Assembly (NCBI GenBank): GCA_030248195.1 | Contig: JASAND010020903.1 | Location: 103,083-167,082, forward strand | From: Trissonchulus latispiculum | Taxonomy: Eukaryota; Nematoda; Enoplea; Enoplida; Ironidae | DNA: 64,000 bases | Direction of reading: 5' to 3' | In this document: in pieces, positions 25,301 through 36,550 of the stretch | How the letters are laid out: each line of letters begins with the position of its first letter | How positions within the stretch are numbered: position 1 is the first letter of the stretch | Program-made: the position numbers and the translations under genes | Notes under the pieces: model-generated | What the model was told of the DNA's origin: nothing | Database searches by the model: none | What the model saw: the letters and a program-made list of their open reading frames with translations, nothing else

Positions 25301-28300
25301 TCTCTAATGTGCTGAGTCCACAGACGGTGACCGGCCAGATGTGCATGCAGCTGCGACGCAAATATGAAAATGCCTTCAGGTGGTATACCCTAAACAAACA
25401 GTCATGTAAATACCTAGTCACACCACCCACGATGATTTATGACTTTTCGGTGGAAATTGGAACGTTGTTGAGCACTGAGAGAATTTTACCGCGAGAATTT
25501 AGAGTAGTGGTAAAAATTAGCTCCCTATGTTGTATGCTACTGACGCGCGGAAAGGATAACTGACTGTGGTGATAAAAGCACTAAGATAGTCTACAATGAA
25601 TGTGTAATCAGCGCATCATTATAGTTACGTCAGTCATCAAAGACTGATACAGAACAACAGTAAGGAAACCTCACTCTTTCTGTGCACTGCGGCGTACAAT
25701 ATCCGGTCAACGGGAACGCTGCTTGTCGCGGAGGAATGGCCATTTTGTCAGTATATTCCAGACCCAGTTCCATAACGCCGGCGTCAAATGGACGCAGCCG
25801 AGATGTGACATAGAAACGAATTCCGGAACTGTCTTCGTGACCCGACTTTCTCTCCGGATTATTGTAGTGGACTTCGAGGCGAACAAAACTACCACCATGA
25901 CCGCCGCCAATAGGAAGTCCTGCCTCTTCTGGATAGACCAGTGGCTAGAAGGAATGAAGAATTTGACATTTTAGTATTTTTAAACCTTGCAAACTTTTAA
26001 GTCGCTTTTTGAACAAAAAACTATTATAATAAGTTAAAGATTTTAAAGTTACCAGTTGTGTTGTGTTTGTGTCGCTTCATTCTTAAAAATTAGAAATACA
26101 GTTAATACTGTATAACAGGATTTTATACTCTGCTAATTGCTAGTTGTTAGCTATTAGTTAATAGCTTAGCCATTATTGTCGTAATAAATGAATTTTAACT
26201 AAATCCTTTATATGCTCGCACAGTTTTGTTTGATTAACTTTTATAAAAATTTACCCAATTGGCAGTTTCTTTGACTAAAAATGGTATTTTCTTAGATTTA
26301 GGTAATTTTCCTGTAAATGTGTTATATTTAAATTCTATTTATTATTACTTTAGCGCCCATAGCCCAAGCCGCCAGAACATGTGCACAGGAAGCAGCGTCC
26401 TTTGGCGCATCCTTGCAAGGCCCTTCGTATAGAGTCTGTGTTCGATCTCCACAGCTGAATACTTCCATGTGGTGAACAAATTCTTCGCTTCCCTTGTCGA
26501 CAAATCCTTCAAACTAAAATAATTTTGACAAAGCATAGAGAATTCACTATGAATTTTCAACTCTGTTCTGATAACAATTGATTTAGTACAACTTAAAACT
26601 ATTATAATTTTTAATTTCTGTTACTGCATAGGGTACATAATACATATTATAAACTTTACCACATTTATCCGAATTTTGCAACATTTTTAGTTCTATCTAT
26701 TGATCTAAATTCTGCTAACGATTAACTAATTAATCCTCACTTGAATAATGTGAATCTTTTCAGAAGCATCAATTGGCAATGGTCGAATGCTACACCAGTA
26801 TGTTGTCTCTTCGGCCGGTATCGCCACCTGCAAAAGCTAACTTTATTTTTGCATATCAAATATTAAAATTTTTTTATAAGATATAAAACATTTTTCATAC
26901 AAATCATTTTATAGAAAGTTTTTAATTTTTTTAATACAAATAAGATGAAACCTTATTATTTCGAATATCCATGACAGAAAAATCATCGAGATTGTCGTCT
27001 GAAACATCACTATCGAATTGAATCAATCTCAAAGGAGTGATTAATTTAACTTTCGTTGAATCTAATCCAAGGAATATTAAGCCGTTTCCCAAGGCAACTA
27101 CCAGCTGAGTTGTACCGTTCTTAAAAAATAAAACACATAGTAAACATTGTATCACACTTTTCTGCATATTACAATTTTCTTAGTTCATAGGTTTGTTTAT
27201 AGATCACAGTTGTTCCCAATTTAGATATGAGCGAAGTTGATGCCGTGGCTGTTTAGAGAGGGTAGTCGCTGTTAGTCTAAACAGCCCACAATTGTCTGTT
27301 GGCTATAGTTCTTTAATAGTTTTTTAATCTTTAATCTTTTTAATAGTTCTTTAATCAGAGCTTTTAGTGGTTCCCCTTTAGTTGAAGTTGAAGACAAAGT
27401 ACAAATGCCTTTGTAAAAACCTCCTCCTTCATCCATTCTTACCTATACCAAATCTCCGACTGTTAATTCAAACGCATAATGGACAACGATTTATGTGATA
27501 CAATTTGAGCTAGTAACTGTAAACTGGCTAGGAAGTGGGAACTAGTTTATATTCATATCTTAAACTGAAATTACCTGAATTCCAATATCGCTGTTATCGC
27601 AGGTAATCAGTTTTCTTTTAGCATAGAGTTTGAATCCATTGACGGTCTCTCCCATTTCGCCATCCGTCCAGTCCTGCTGACCATCCACAGACACAATCCC
27701 ACTTTCGCCGATCCATACATCCTGATTTAGTTATAATGCACTTATTATTATTGTGTTGTTGCTATTTATTTATGATCATGTACAGTTTATCGTAGGAAAC
27801 AGAATGAAGTCGTAGACCGTAGTGTGGCCTTAGTATACATTTGAGTTGTTATTCCTGGCTTCGGACTGAGAATCCGGAGATATGCACCGGCACCCTATAA
27901 CCTTCTGTAGGTTGGAGTTCTGTTCGGGGGATCACTTTACCTTTATATTTCACCCTAGTATAGTAGAGCACTCAGTACGTACGTACAGTGCGGTATGCTA
28001 TGGTATGGTACTGGTACAATGTGGCACGCTATTTTGTACTACGACACTTATACCTATAATATGTAAAGGTTGCATTTGAGACAATTATTTTTGATCCCTC
28101 ATGGATTTATTTATTGCATCTGTAGTGAATATGGTTTCATACACAAAATGGCAGCTAGAAAGAGGAGTACACAGTGAACTTTAACTAAAACCAAATAAGG
28201 AACGTCGTCCAAATTCAAAACGTAGCTCACAACCAGAGCTCCGTTGAGCTACGTTTGTTTGAGCTACGTTTTGTAACGCAGCTTCGTTTTATAATGAGTT

Positions 28301-31300
28301 TCTTGTAAGCAGAAAGGTTTGTCACTTTCCAGCACTTTTATCCATCTAAAAATGTCTGCTGTAAAGTATTGGAGACTACATAGTGTAAAGATTTGTTTGT
28401 TTGCCAGTAAACGAATAAATTTAAACTCAAAGGAAGACTACTAGGTTCGTGAGTGTGTGCACGTCAAAGCTCGTCCCTAAACTCGTTAATTCCCTAAACA
28501 ACTACAGCAGGCGCCGGCAGTCCAAATTCGGTACCGTGAGTTTACTGGGTTTTTAAGACAAAGTTATAAAGTTATAAAATAACAAAATCAACTTTTCAGT
28601 ACAAAACATGAAACTTTACAGAAGCGCAAAAATATTGACGAAAACAAACAAAAAGAACAAACCCGAGACCCAAACCAAATTAGAGGAGAAAGGGGCCAGC
28701 CCCCGTAGAAATTCCCAAGAATGGTCGGCTGACAAATTTCAAGACCCGACCGTGCTCTGCAGAAACGAGAAGAAGACTGACTTTACACTGAATTTCAATG
28801 GCGGAAACGATTTAGCTAAGGAACCGAGGTTCCTACACAGAAGTACAATTTCCCATTTATCGTTCATAAAGATAACACTGCATTTTCTTCATTTTAGATA
28901 ATTTTAAGTGAAAATCAAAGGAAATATCGGAAAATAGTTCACAGATTACCCCCTCTTTTGGAAATCGCGCCCTCGCCGCGGCCTCCAGGCAAAATTAGTA
29001 GCCACTAAAACTGAGGGTTAGCCTACGTAACCTAGGTACTAGTAGAGGTAAAACGTCGTTTTAGTAAGCAGAAAGTTAAAATTGTATCTCACTCGAGCCC
29101 CTGGCTTTGCCAAATTTTAGGGGTCTGTTTTCGAGACACGGGTAAAGCTACTTCGGCACGTGCCGGGACAACACACAAACATTAGAGTACATAGACTCAA
29201 CACAGAAGACATAGAACCCTTCAGCCGCGACGGGAGCGCAGGTCTCAAAATGGAGAGTAACCCGAAAAATTATACGAAAGGAAGGGGAACTCTATTCAAA
29301 ACATCACACTACGGGAGTACTAATTCAAAGCTATACAGTATAGGAACTAGACTATACAGTAGAAATATACTATGAATAACTAAGCAAAGAAATAAAAGTT
29401 TAAACCCCAGCTGTATATGAAGAATATGTATATATAGATGCTCCGGGAGAGGCTACACCGGAGGAAAATTTATAGAAATTTATGAGAAATTGCGCGAAAA
29501 GAGCGAAACAGACGCGTATCCAGTCCAGGGAAGCCTCCCCCGGAGTAAGCATATTATGCACGAATCTGATTAAATGCCGATATAAAGCTGCATAGAAATA
29601 AAGCACACATAGAAATTTAGCTGCACCGACAAAAAATGGCAAAAATATAAGGCAAAGATGGCAGTAAGAAAATTATGCATAGCAAACCCGCGGTACACGA
29701 ACAGTAGTAAAACAAAAACAAAACAGTTAGAAAAAGGAGTAACATACGACATATATAGGACGGACTAGCCGAACTAGGGGGCACCCGAAAAGAAAAATCT
29801 AGAAGAAAACTGCAGAAAGAGATAGAAAATTTGGAAAGATCAAAAAAAATTTAAAAGGGAAAAATCAAGGGAAAACCCCATAAAGTATAAACCCAAATGT
29901 ATTCCCCCCCAACCTGTTAAAGCTATCAGACAACAATAAAGCGTAGAAATGGAATGAAAAACACACAACACGATTAGAAAAAATGGGAAAAGGGGGAGGG
30001 GAAGCGGACGAGTAGGGGATATAACCGGAATATAACATATATCACACACCTGACTGTCATAAAAATATGTACTGATGACTGATGGCAAAGCAGATCAAAG
30101 TTCATATAGCATGAAGCAAAAGAGGCTGCCGAGAAACCCTCCGGGAATTCCATCAACCGGACTTCGGACCAACCTCCGGGAGGAGAGCGGGCGCCCCTCG
30201 GCGCAAGCCGCTCCGGACCAACCCCATACACCGGTCCAAAGGCAGAACCAGGCCCAATACCAATCACCCGGGCCTCTCCAATACCAGGCACAAAGCAGCT
30301 CGCCTAAGGGAAAACAATTTACACGACAGACACATTAACAAAAGGGAACTCGCCGCAGAGAGGGGACTGGGGGGGAGGGAAGGGGACGTAGTTACAGTTA
30401 CAGTGAACAATAAACAAACAAAATGGAGTAAATATGACATATTATATGGGGATTAACATACGGCACGGAGGCCTACAGTAAACAAAATAGCATCAATATA
30501 TAAGGCACGGATGCCACAGTCGCAAAAAAGGCACGAAGGCCATACAGTACATCGTAAAGGCCCGATTAATTTAGGAGAGAGGGGGCGCGAGCCTACGGCT
30601 ACCGCAGCCTGGAGAGTATCCAGACAACCAGCGACCGTAGACTGCGCCGAAAATCAAAGAAAGCGAAAAGATGGCCGCCGGGATACTATATGGAATTTGG
30701 GTATTGGGTAAGTAATTGGGCTCTGGGGGGTGGTGCCCCCCACCAAAATTCTGCTCCATATAGGATGCGGGGGTGTTATGGCTTGAACCGCCCCCTTCCG
30801 ACAAAAAACCCGAATTTTGGCTATTCGCAGAATTATAGACAGACCCATTTTCTGAACAAACAACATTTTCCCCGAAATTTTGCTGAAAATTTGGTCCATT
30901 CGGAGGTAAAGGGGTCCCGTTTTCAGCCCGCCGAGAAAGTGTCCCGACAACTTCGGGCGAAACCAAAACATTTTGTCCAAAATTTTGTGAAAAATTTGAA
31001 TCCATGGGAGGGGGGCAGGAGCCGTTTCCGACCTGCCGGGAGAGTGTCCCGACAACATCGGGCGGACCCTGAGGAGACCGGAGAGAATACGTATGGTGGG
31101 GGGGAGGAGCTGTAGCCCCACCTTGGGTTTGGGGGAGGTAAGAATTTGGGGGAAAGGGTGAATTTTGAATTTGTTGGGAAAGGGAGGGTCCCTCTCCGGC
31201 TTGCCCGAACAACGACCCAGACACACCATTAGGGGCCGCCCCATTTCCCAAAATATTTGAAGGTGAAGATAAATTTTGAGATTGTTGGGGAGGAGGGGTC

Positions 31301-33543
31301 CCTCTCCGGCTTGCCCGGACAACGGCCCAGACACACCATTAGGGGCCGCCCCATTTTGCAACCCCATAGCAGTAAGAACACTTTGAGTACTCTGAACAAC
31401 GTCAAAACGAGGCGAAATAAAATTATCAAAATCCCGAAGAAAATTTGAATTTTCAGAATTTCGGTCCACTGGATTTTTGGGGGAGGGCGTAGGTAGTTTA
31501 CCCGCTCCCAAATTGCCCAAATTTTCGTTTGGGGGGAGAGCGAACTGAGAAACAATCTGAGAGGGGCCGGAAATTGGTCCCCCCAACACCTGTACCGAGG
31601 TTTCTCTCCGGTCCTATTTGGTTCTCCCCCAAAATTTTGCCCCCCCCCGGTTCCCCAACTGCCGGAGAACCCCAAGTATTCATTAGGGCCCCCGAAAAAT
31701 TTATACCCCCCCGAGACATTTCTCCCGACGACTGTCCCCTAGAGGCGGAATGGCTGCGCCTATTCCGAGGTGGGGTCGGGGGTCGAACAGCACCACGAAA
31801 AATTGGGGGGTGGGGGGTTCGGAATTTTGAGGGTGGGGAGGTTCAGAATTTTGTAGGTGTGGAATTTCAGAATTTTGGGGGTGGGGAGGTTCAGAATTTT
31901 GTAGGTGTGGAATTTCAGAATTTTGGGGGTGGGGAGGTTCAGAACAATGTACTCCTAAATTTTGTGATTCAGGTGGGGAAGAAACCACAACTTGTGGGGT
32001 GGGGGGGAGGTGGATTTGAACTGTATGGGGGAGTCGGATTTTGTAAATTTTGGGGGGAGGCAATCCCCCCGTTCCCCCCAAGCTGTCGCCCCCCCCCCAA
32101 GTTTACAGGAGACTTATTGAAAAAATGGCGGTTCAAAACTATCTGACATTTCCGGCGCCTGCGAATTTGGAGGTAGTTCTGAAAAAAGGCGAACTGTTTC
32201 TTCCCGAATCCTTTTTAAATAAAGAGTAAGTGGACGAGGCGAGCCTGACATGCTACTCTGCTGAAGAAACGGTCGCCAGTTGTAAAGATTTGTTTGTTTG
32301 CCAGTAAACGAATAAATTTAAACTCAAAGGAAGACTACTAGGTTCGTGAGTGTGTGCACGTCAAAGCTCGTCCCTAAACTCGTTAATTCCCTAAACAACT
32401 ACAGCAGGCGCCGGCAGTCCAAATTCGGTACCGTGAGTTACTGGGTTTTTAAGACAAAGTTATAAAGTTGTAAAATAACAAAATCAACTTTTCAGTACAA
32501 AACATGAAACTTTACAGAAGCGCAAAAATATTGACGAAAACAAGCAAAAAGAACAAACCCGAGACCCAAACCAAATTAGAGGAGAAAGGGGTCAACCCCC
32601 GTAGAAATTCCCAAGAATGGTCGGCTGACAAATTTCAAGACCCGACCGTGCTCTGCAGAAACGAGAAGAAGACTGACTTTACACTGAATTTCAATGGCGG
32701 AAACGATTTAGCTAAGGAACCGAGGTTCCTACACAGAAGTACAATTTCCCATTTATCGTTCATAAAGATAACACTGCATTTTCTTCATTTTGGATAATTT
32801 TAAGTGAAAATCAAAGGAAATATCGGAAAATAGTTCACAATAGCAAGCAATGCACAGTTATGCGTATACGTGAAAGCAGCACAACCAGTCAGTTTTGTCT
32901 TGAGAAAGGAAACGGACTAAAAATCTTAGACAGTTTAGCAAGTTATGCCAAACTTTAACAAAAGGTGCTGCTTAATAGAAAACAGAGCTCCGTTGAGAGA
33001 AAGAAAAACAAAACGTAGCTGAATACGATGCTCCGTACGGAGCTTTGATAAAATCTCCGTTTACGAAAACGAGCTCCGTTTATGAGCTACGTTGTGAATT
33101 TGGACGACGTTCCTAAGTACCAAGTCAAGTATATGTTATGAGGTTAGGTACTCAGTTATGGAAATGGCTACCGTTAAAGAACTGATAATATCATATTAAA
33201 ACCATTGCAAAAAGATGCTAAATTTGTCAAGCTGTAGAACTGCTGGGTTAGTAGGAATATTTAAATTTACCTTAAAGCTTGGTAATTGGGCAGTCGAAAC
33301 TTGTAGCCCGTCCACATTGACATAGTCACCTTTGTCCGAGAAACCAACAAATATCCAGTCGAATTTTAATCCTCCTGTTATCACATCAACTCGAATGGAG
33401 ATGTCATTTTCAGCTTCATCGAGCACCCACTGAAAATTTACCTCCACATTTTGTGGAAGTATAAATTGTCTGGACTGCCACTCATTACTAAGTTTGGCAG
33501 ACCCGGTTGCAAATAGCAATATGAAGAGCAATGTTCGAAACAT
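22308..33543 (-). CDS. tyramine/dopamine beta-hydroxylase family copper monooxygenase
   Basis: Complete 11-exon gene, 556 aa. Exons in transcript order: 33543-33271, 27721-27575, 27119-26952, 26827-26741, 26513-26349, 25944-25675, 25389-25207, 24439-24380, 23392-23265, 22969-22819 and 22346-22308. A signal peptide (MFRTLLFILLFATGSA) is followed by a DOMON domain, then the two copper domains. Copper ligands are all visible: HH in FVHHMEVFSC (about 239-240), H in CAHVLAAWAMG (270), HxH in SQLHAHLAG (385/387) and Met in DEMCVNYVHYYP (460). ETTYWC and FPLTGYCTPQCT are also present. The C-terminus keeps DBH-type MQCN and QCP motifs, favouring DBH/TBH over MOXD1. These enzymes use ascorbate and O2 to beta-hydroxylate tyramine or dopamine, making octopamine or noradrenaline in secretory vesicles. 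In an invertebrate, tyramine is the likelier substrate (inference). Intron 1 carries the nested transposons at 28198-33114. Confidence 0.93.
22445..22729. mobile_element. CAAGAG-family element, copy with GTGACGCACGTCAC subterminus
   Basis: Starts CAAGAGTGACGCACGTCACAC and ends GTACTCTTG, in the last intron of the DBH-like gene. It shares internal segments with 15493-15637. Flanking 7-mers (TTATAAC and GCAATAG) do not match, so it is either older or rearranged. Confidence 0.65.
24508..24924. mobile_element. CAAGAG-family foldback MITE, copy 2
   Basis: A 417-bp palindrome flanked by TTATTAT on both sides (24501-24507 and 24925-24931). The core (ACCCCCTCTCACACCGCCCC and following) is nearly identical to copy 1, but about 35 bp of subterminal sequence (CAGGCAGGCTCTCTGTTATC) is unrelated to copy 1 while matching its own opposite arm. 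It lies in the intron between DBH-like exons 7 and 8. Confidence 0.88.
28384..28943 (-). repeat. LTR (left in window; 3' LTR of the element)
   Basis: 560-bp long terminal repeat, about 99% identical to 32281-32839. Starts TGTAAAG on the + strand and ends TTCACA. Confidence 0.92.
30571..32251 (-). pseudogene. broken low-complexity gag-like coding region of the LTR element
   Basis: An ATG at 32251 (- strand), just inside the putative primer-binding region, opens a short frame. Further Pro/Gly/Asn-rich open segments in different frames follow at about 32081-31701, 31719-31498, 31589-31300 and 31251-30571. They appear to be one low-complexity polypeptide interrupted by frameshifts. Several breaks fall in G/C homopolymer runs, so some may be sequencing errors. 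A partial duplication near 31199-31251 and 31300-31360 also shifts frame. No zinc knuckle or enzyme motif is visible. A gag-like role is inferred only from position. Confidence 0.4.
31812..31943. repeat. 48-bp tandem repeat within the LTR element
   Basis: About 2.7 copies of a 48-bp unit (GTGGGGAGGTTCAGAATTTT then GTAGGTGTGGAATTTCAG and so on). On the - strand it encodes a 16-residue Pro/His/Asn/Ser repeat in the element's low-complexity frame. Confidence 0.8.
32281..32839 (-). repeat. LTR (right in window; 5' LTR of the element)
   Basis: 559-bp partner of 28384-28943. Because the element lies on the - strand, this is its promoter-side LTR. Confidence 0.92.
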
Positions 33544-36500
33544 TGCATTGTAACCTAAAACTCTTTGTACAACTATGAAAACTAGCAACAATATATTTTA
33601 TTAGCCCTATATTCATTTAATATTCAGATTTGTCCAAAGTCGCATGGACTCAATCGATAAGTTGAAAGTTCTGCTAACGTTTGCCAAAAAGCCCCAAAAC
33701 ATATTTAGCAACAGTGAACTTTCTAAACAATTTCAATGATGCAAAGCGAACATATATAATATAGTTCACTTCCAAAAACTCTTTCAAAAAGCAGTGAATT
33801 AAACTATTCAGAAAAAATTCTCATGATTATGATATCAAATCGTCACCATTCCCAGAAAAATGGTCACCATGCAAAAATTAGTCTTGCTTAGTGCTTACTA
33901 TGTGCCTACAAACGTTGCTTGCTATACAAGGGAAAAACAACTACACAACCGAACACTGTTCGATTTTGTGTCCCTTAATTACGCTGTTGCTGTGTGTTTG
34001 GAAGTAGAACGAAGACTGTGGTAATCAGAACGTTTTGAATTGAAAGCGGAGCACAGAATCGGAAAGAACTTCAACACCGGAACCGAAAAAGAACCGAGGG
34101 AACTTTTAGAAGCGGAACCGAAGAGGAACGACCCTGCTTCGACGTCGCAGAAAACCCAAGTTTCTATGTTTACAAATTTCAAAAATTGAAATAATTTGAA
34201 GGCCTATACTGAAATTCTAATTCCAACCTATCACAGTTAGGGAACGTGGCTATCGTTGAAGTTTAATGATTTATCGTTGTCGTCATCAAGATTTCTCCGG
34301 TGAAAGAAGAACCCTCAACTTGACCCATACTCTGATCTCTAGATTAATGGATGCATAATAATACATATATACTAGATCTCTACTTTGAGGTGAAATAAAA
34401 CAAAAACCTCAGGACTCCATACCTTAATTTTAAAAACTCATTCAAGCACACCGTTTGTGCTACAAAAATGTGTAAAAATGAGTCAAATCGGAGATGCTCG
34501 AAAAACCGGTCAAACTTGGCCCCCCAATTTTAGTAGGTATACAAAATGGTATATTTATAGTCGGATAATTTATTTTATTGAAAAAGATTTCATCCATGAT
34601 GTTATTATTTTTAATTAATTTGTATTTATATAATCTTTTGACATTGAATTTGACGGTTATGCTTTTTGGAACTCAGTTGTAATTCAACTAATCACTTTTT
34701 CTTCACTGTTGGCTAACGCACACGCACTTAACCCAAAATAAGAGCGCTTTAATCCTCTTTTGCCTAAGACTTCTCGAAGAAATCGGCTCAAAATGACCAA
34801 TTTACATTTTAGGCTGCCGCTTTTTACTCAGAGCACCTAGAGAGATGGGACAACCGCCAAATGATAGAGAATTAAATTCTCTACATTTTTGTATCCCGTG
34901 TTTTTCGGTCTTCGATGCATTCAAAAAAGTTAGAAGCCGTCAAGGTCGGACAACGTACGAATTTTGCTAAACTTTCATTGCAAAAAACAATAAATTTATT
35001 TCAAGCTGCTAGACCTGATTCTGAGACGGGATCAACTATATGTAAATTTAATCTGCATCCCTATCGCCCGGTAGAAAGGCTTTGTCGCCAACTACTTAAA
35101 ACCGATGCTGGAATCGCTTAAAATAAACACAAAAACATAGCACACAATTTGCCGAATCATCCACTCCGCCAAAGGGCAGCAGAGACTTTATTTCGGTAGC
35201 AACTGTTGAACTTATTACTCCAAACTGCAGTGAGTGTCGATTAAAACTGCAGCACTGATCACTGATCAGAGCGCCATTGCGCAACCGGTGTCTTGTCTGC
35301 TCTTTGGAAATTGGAACACATACCAAAAATCACAACTTGAGCCAAATGGCCGCCGCGCGTATAAAAGGGTTAATGCAAACACTGATTCTCATTAACTTCG
35401 CACAAGAGGGCCCTAACTCCACAAAAGGGCGCCGTAAAACTACACCTTTCAAAACGGACCTGTTAACAGCTGTGACCTTAAGGTGCGCCCTAACGCAACA
35501 AGACCCTTAGCACAACATAGTTAGAGCAATAATGAAATAGGAATCGGTCCCAGCTTAATTCTAAGGACCAACAAGTTGATAAAAATCTGTAACGAATGAA
35601 ACATAAATTTAATAGGAATGGATATTTGCTTGATAACTTCGCCTTCCCTTAAGCTTCATCACATAGCTTTCCGAACTCGTATATAGAATCTATTTCAAAC
35701 GAAGGGAAGGTGAAATTGACATCTCAAAATTGGATAATCACAGTAGGAGAAGTATCAACATGACAGCTGTTTAAAATTCCTACTCTGATTGGATTGTCAA
35801 TCCTCAGATTTGTGACAAGATTGGCGTTCATGAAAATGAATACTCTACTCACGGCGCAACACCATGATCATGAGGTATGGGGTGATCTGACAACCGAAAA
35901 GATCCGTCAGAGCTCAGGCGTTGACTGTACCTAAAAAGAGGGTTGAAAATGATCTGGAGAGCGAGAGAATATTATAGCTTTCAGATTACAGCAGACTACA
36001 CTAGGTACGATGTTGGGATAGTTTCACTATTGTACTTAACGAGAACCCGACGGAATGACATGATACGATGACTTATACAGTAACATTCCAGTTAAGTTAT
36101 GCTCCAACCAACGACAGGATTTGAATCCGCCATTACATAGAGTATACTATATTGCACTGCGGCGGCAGCGCAACTTTTCAATATTTTAGACTATCTAAAT
36201 TATTAAATAGAAAACCTACCCTGAATTTACGTGATACGAAGTGTTATTAGGGCTAAACTGATAGTAAGGTTTTCAGGTTAGGTAGGAAGAACAGATTAGT
36301 TACAGTTAGTCTGTGCTGTCAAATTTAACAACTCCGACTCGCAAAAACAGCCCAACCTAATAGGCTTTTTCTAAGCAGTACCCTCTAAACTAACTCATTC
36401 CAGCAACTAACCAACTAAAATCTTTTTTAATCTAAAACCATTTACTTTAATACTAAACGAACTATTCCTTACAGAACAACAATATACATTGCACCAATAA

Positions 36501-36550
36501 TGTACATAATCAATAACAGTGAACAGTAAATATCAGCAAATCAAATCAAC
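33544..36550. other. intergenic: DBH-like promoter side and rhotekin 3' flank
   Basis: About 3 kb with only short unsupported frames. The DBH-like promoter and 5' UTR should lie just above 33543, and the rhotekin 3' UTR just below 36551. A purine-rich GGAACCGAA patch at about 34041-34136 ends CGACCCTG and may be a relic of the GAGACC-repeat element family. Nothing else is recognised. Confidence 0.5.

Larger units (their letters stand above)
28384..32839 (-). mobile_element. non-autonomous LTR retrotransposon
   Basis: Two direct repeats, 28384-28943 and 32281-32839, differ by five substitutions (all transitions) and one 1-bp indel over about 560 bp. ATAG flanks both sides (28380-28383 and 32840-32843), a 4-bp target duplication. 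Read on the - strand the LTR is TG...CA, followed by ACTGGCGACCGTTTCTTCAG, a plausible primer-binding region. A purine tract (AAAAGAGGGGG) precedes the other LTR at about 28946-28960, which fixes the orientation. The 3.3-kb interior has no reverse transcriptase, integrase or protease that I can find, so mobilisation would need proteins from elsewhere. The 4-bp duplication fits Ty3-like elements but this is not decisive. Confidence 0.9.
28198..33114. mobile_element. foldback MITE split by an LTR retrotransposon
   Basis: The left end AGGAACGTCGTCCAAATTCA and the right end TGAATTTGGACGACGTTCCT form inverted repeats of about 32 bp with one mismatch. GAGCTACGTTT / AAACGTAGCTC and AGCTCCGTT motifs recur inside both halves. 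Without the LTR element the MITE would be about 457 bp. The outer flanks (ATA and AAG) do not show a clear duplication. It lies in intron 1 of the DBH-like gene. Confidence 0.75.
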
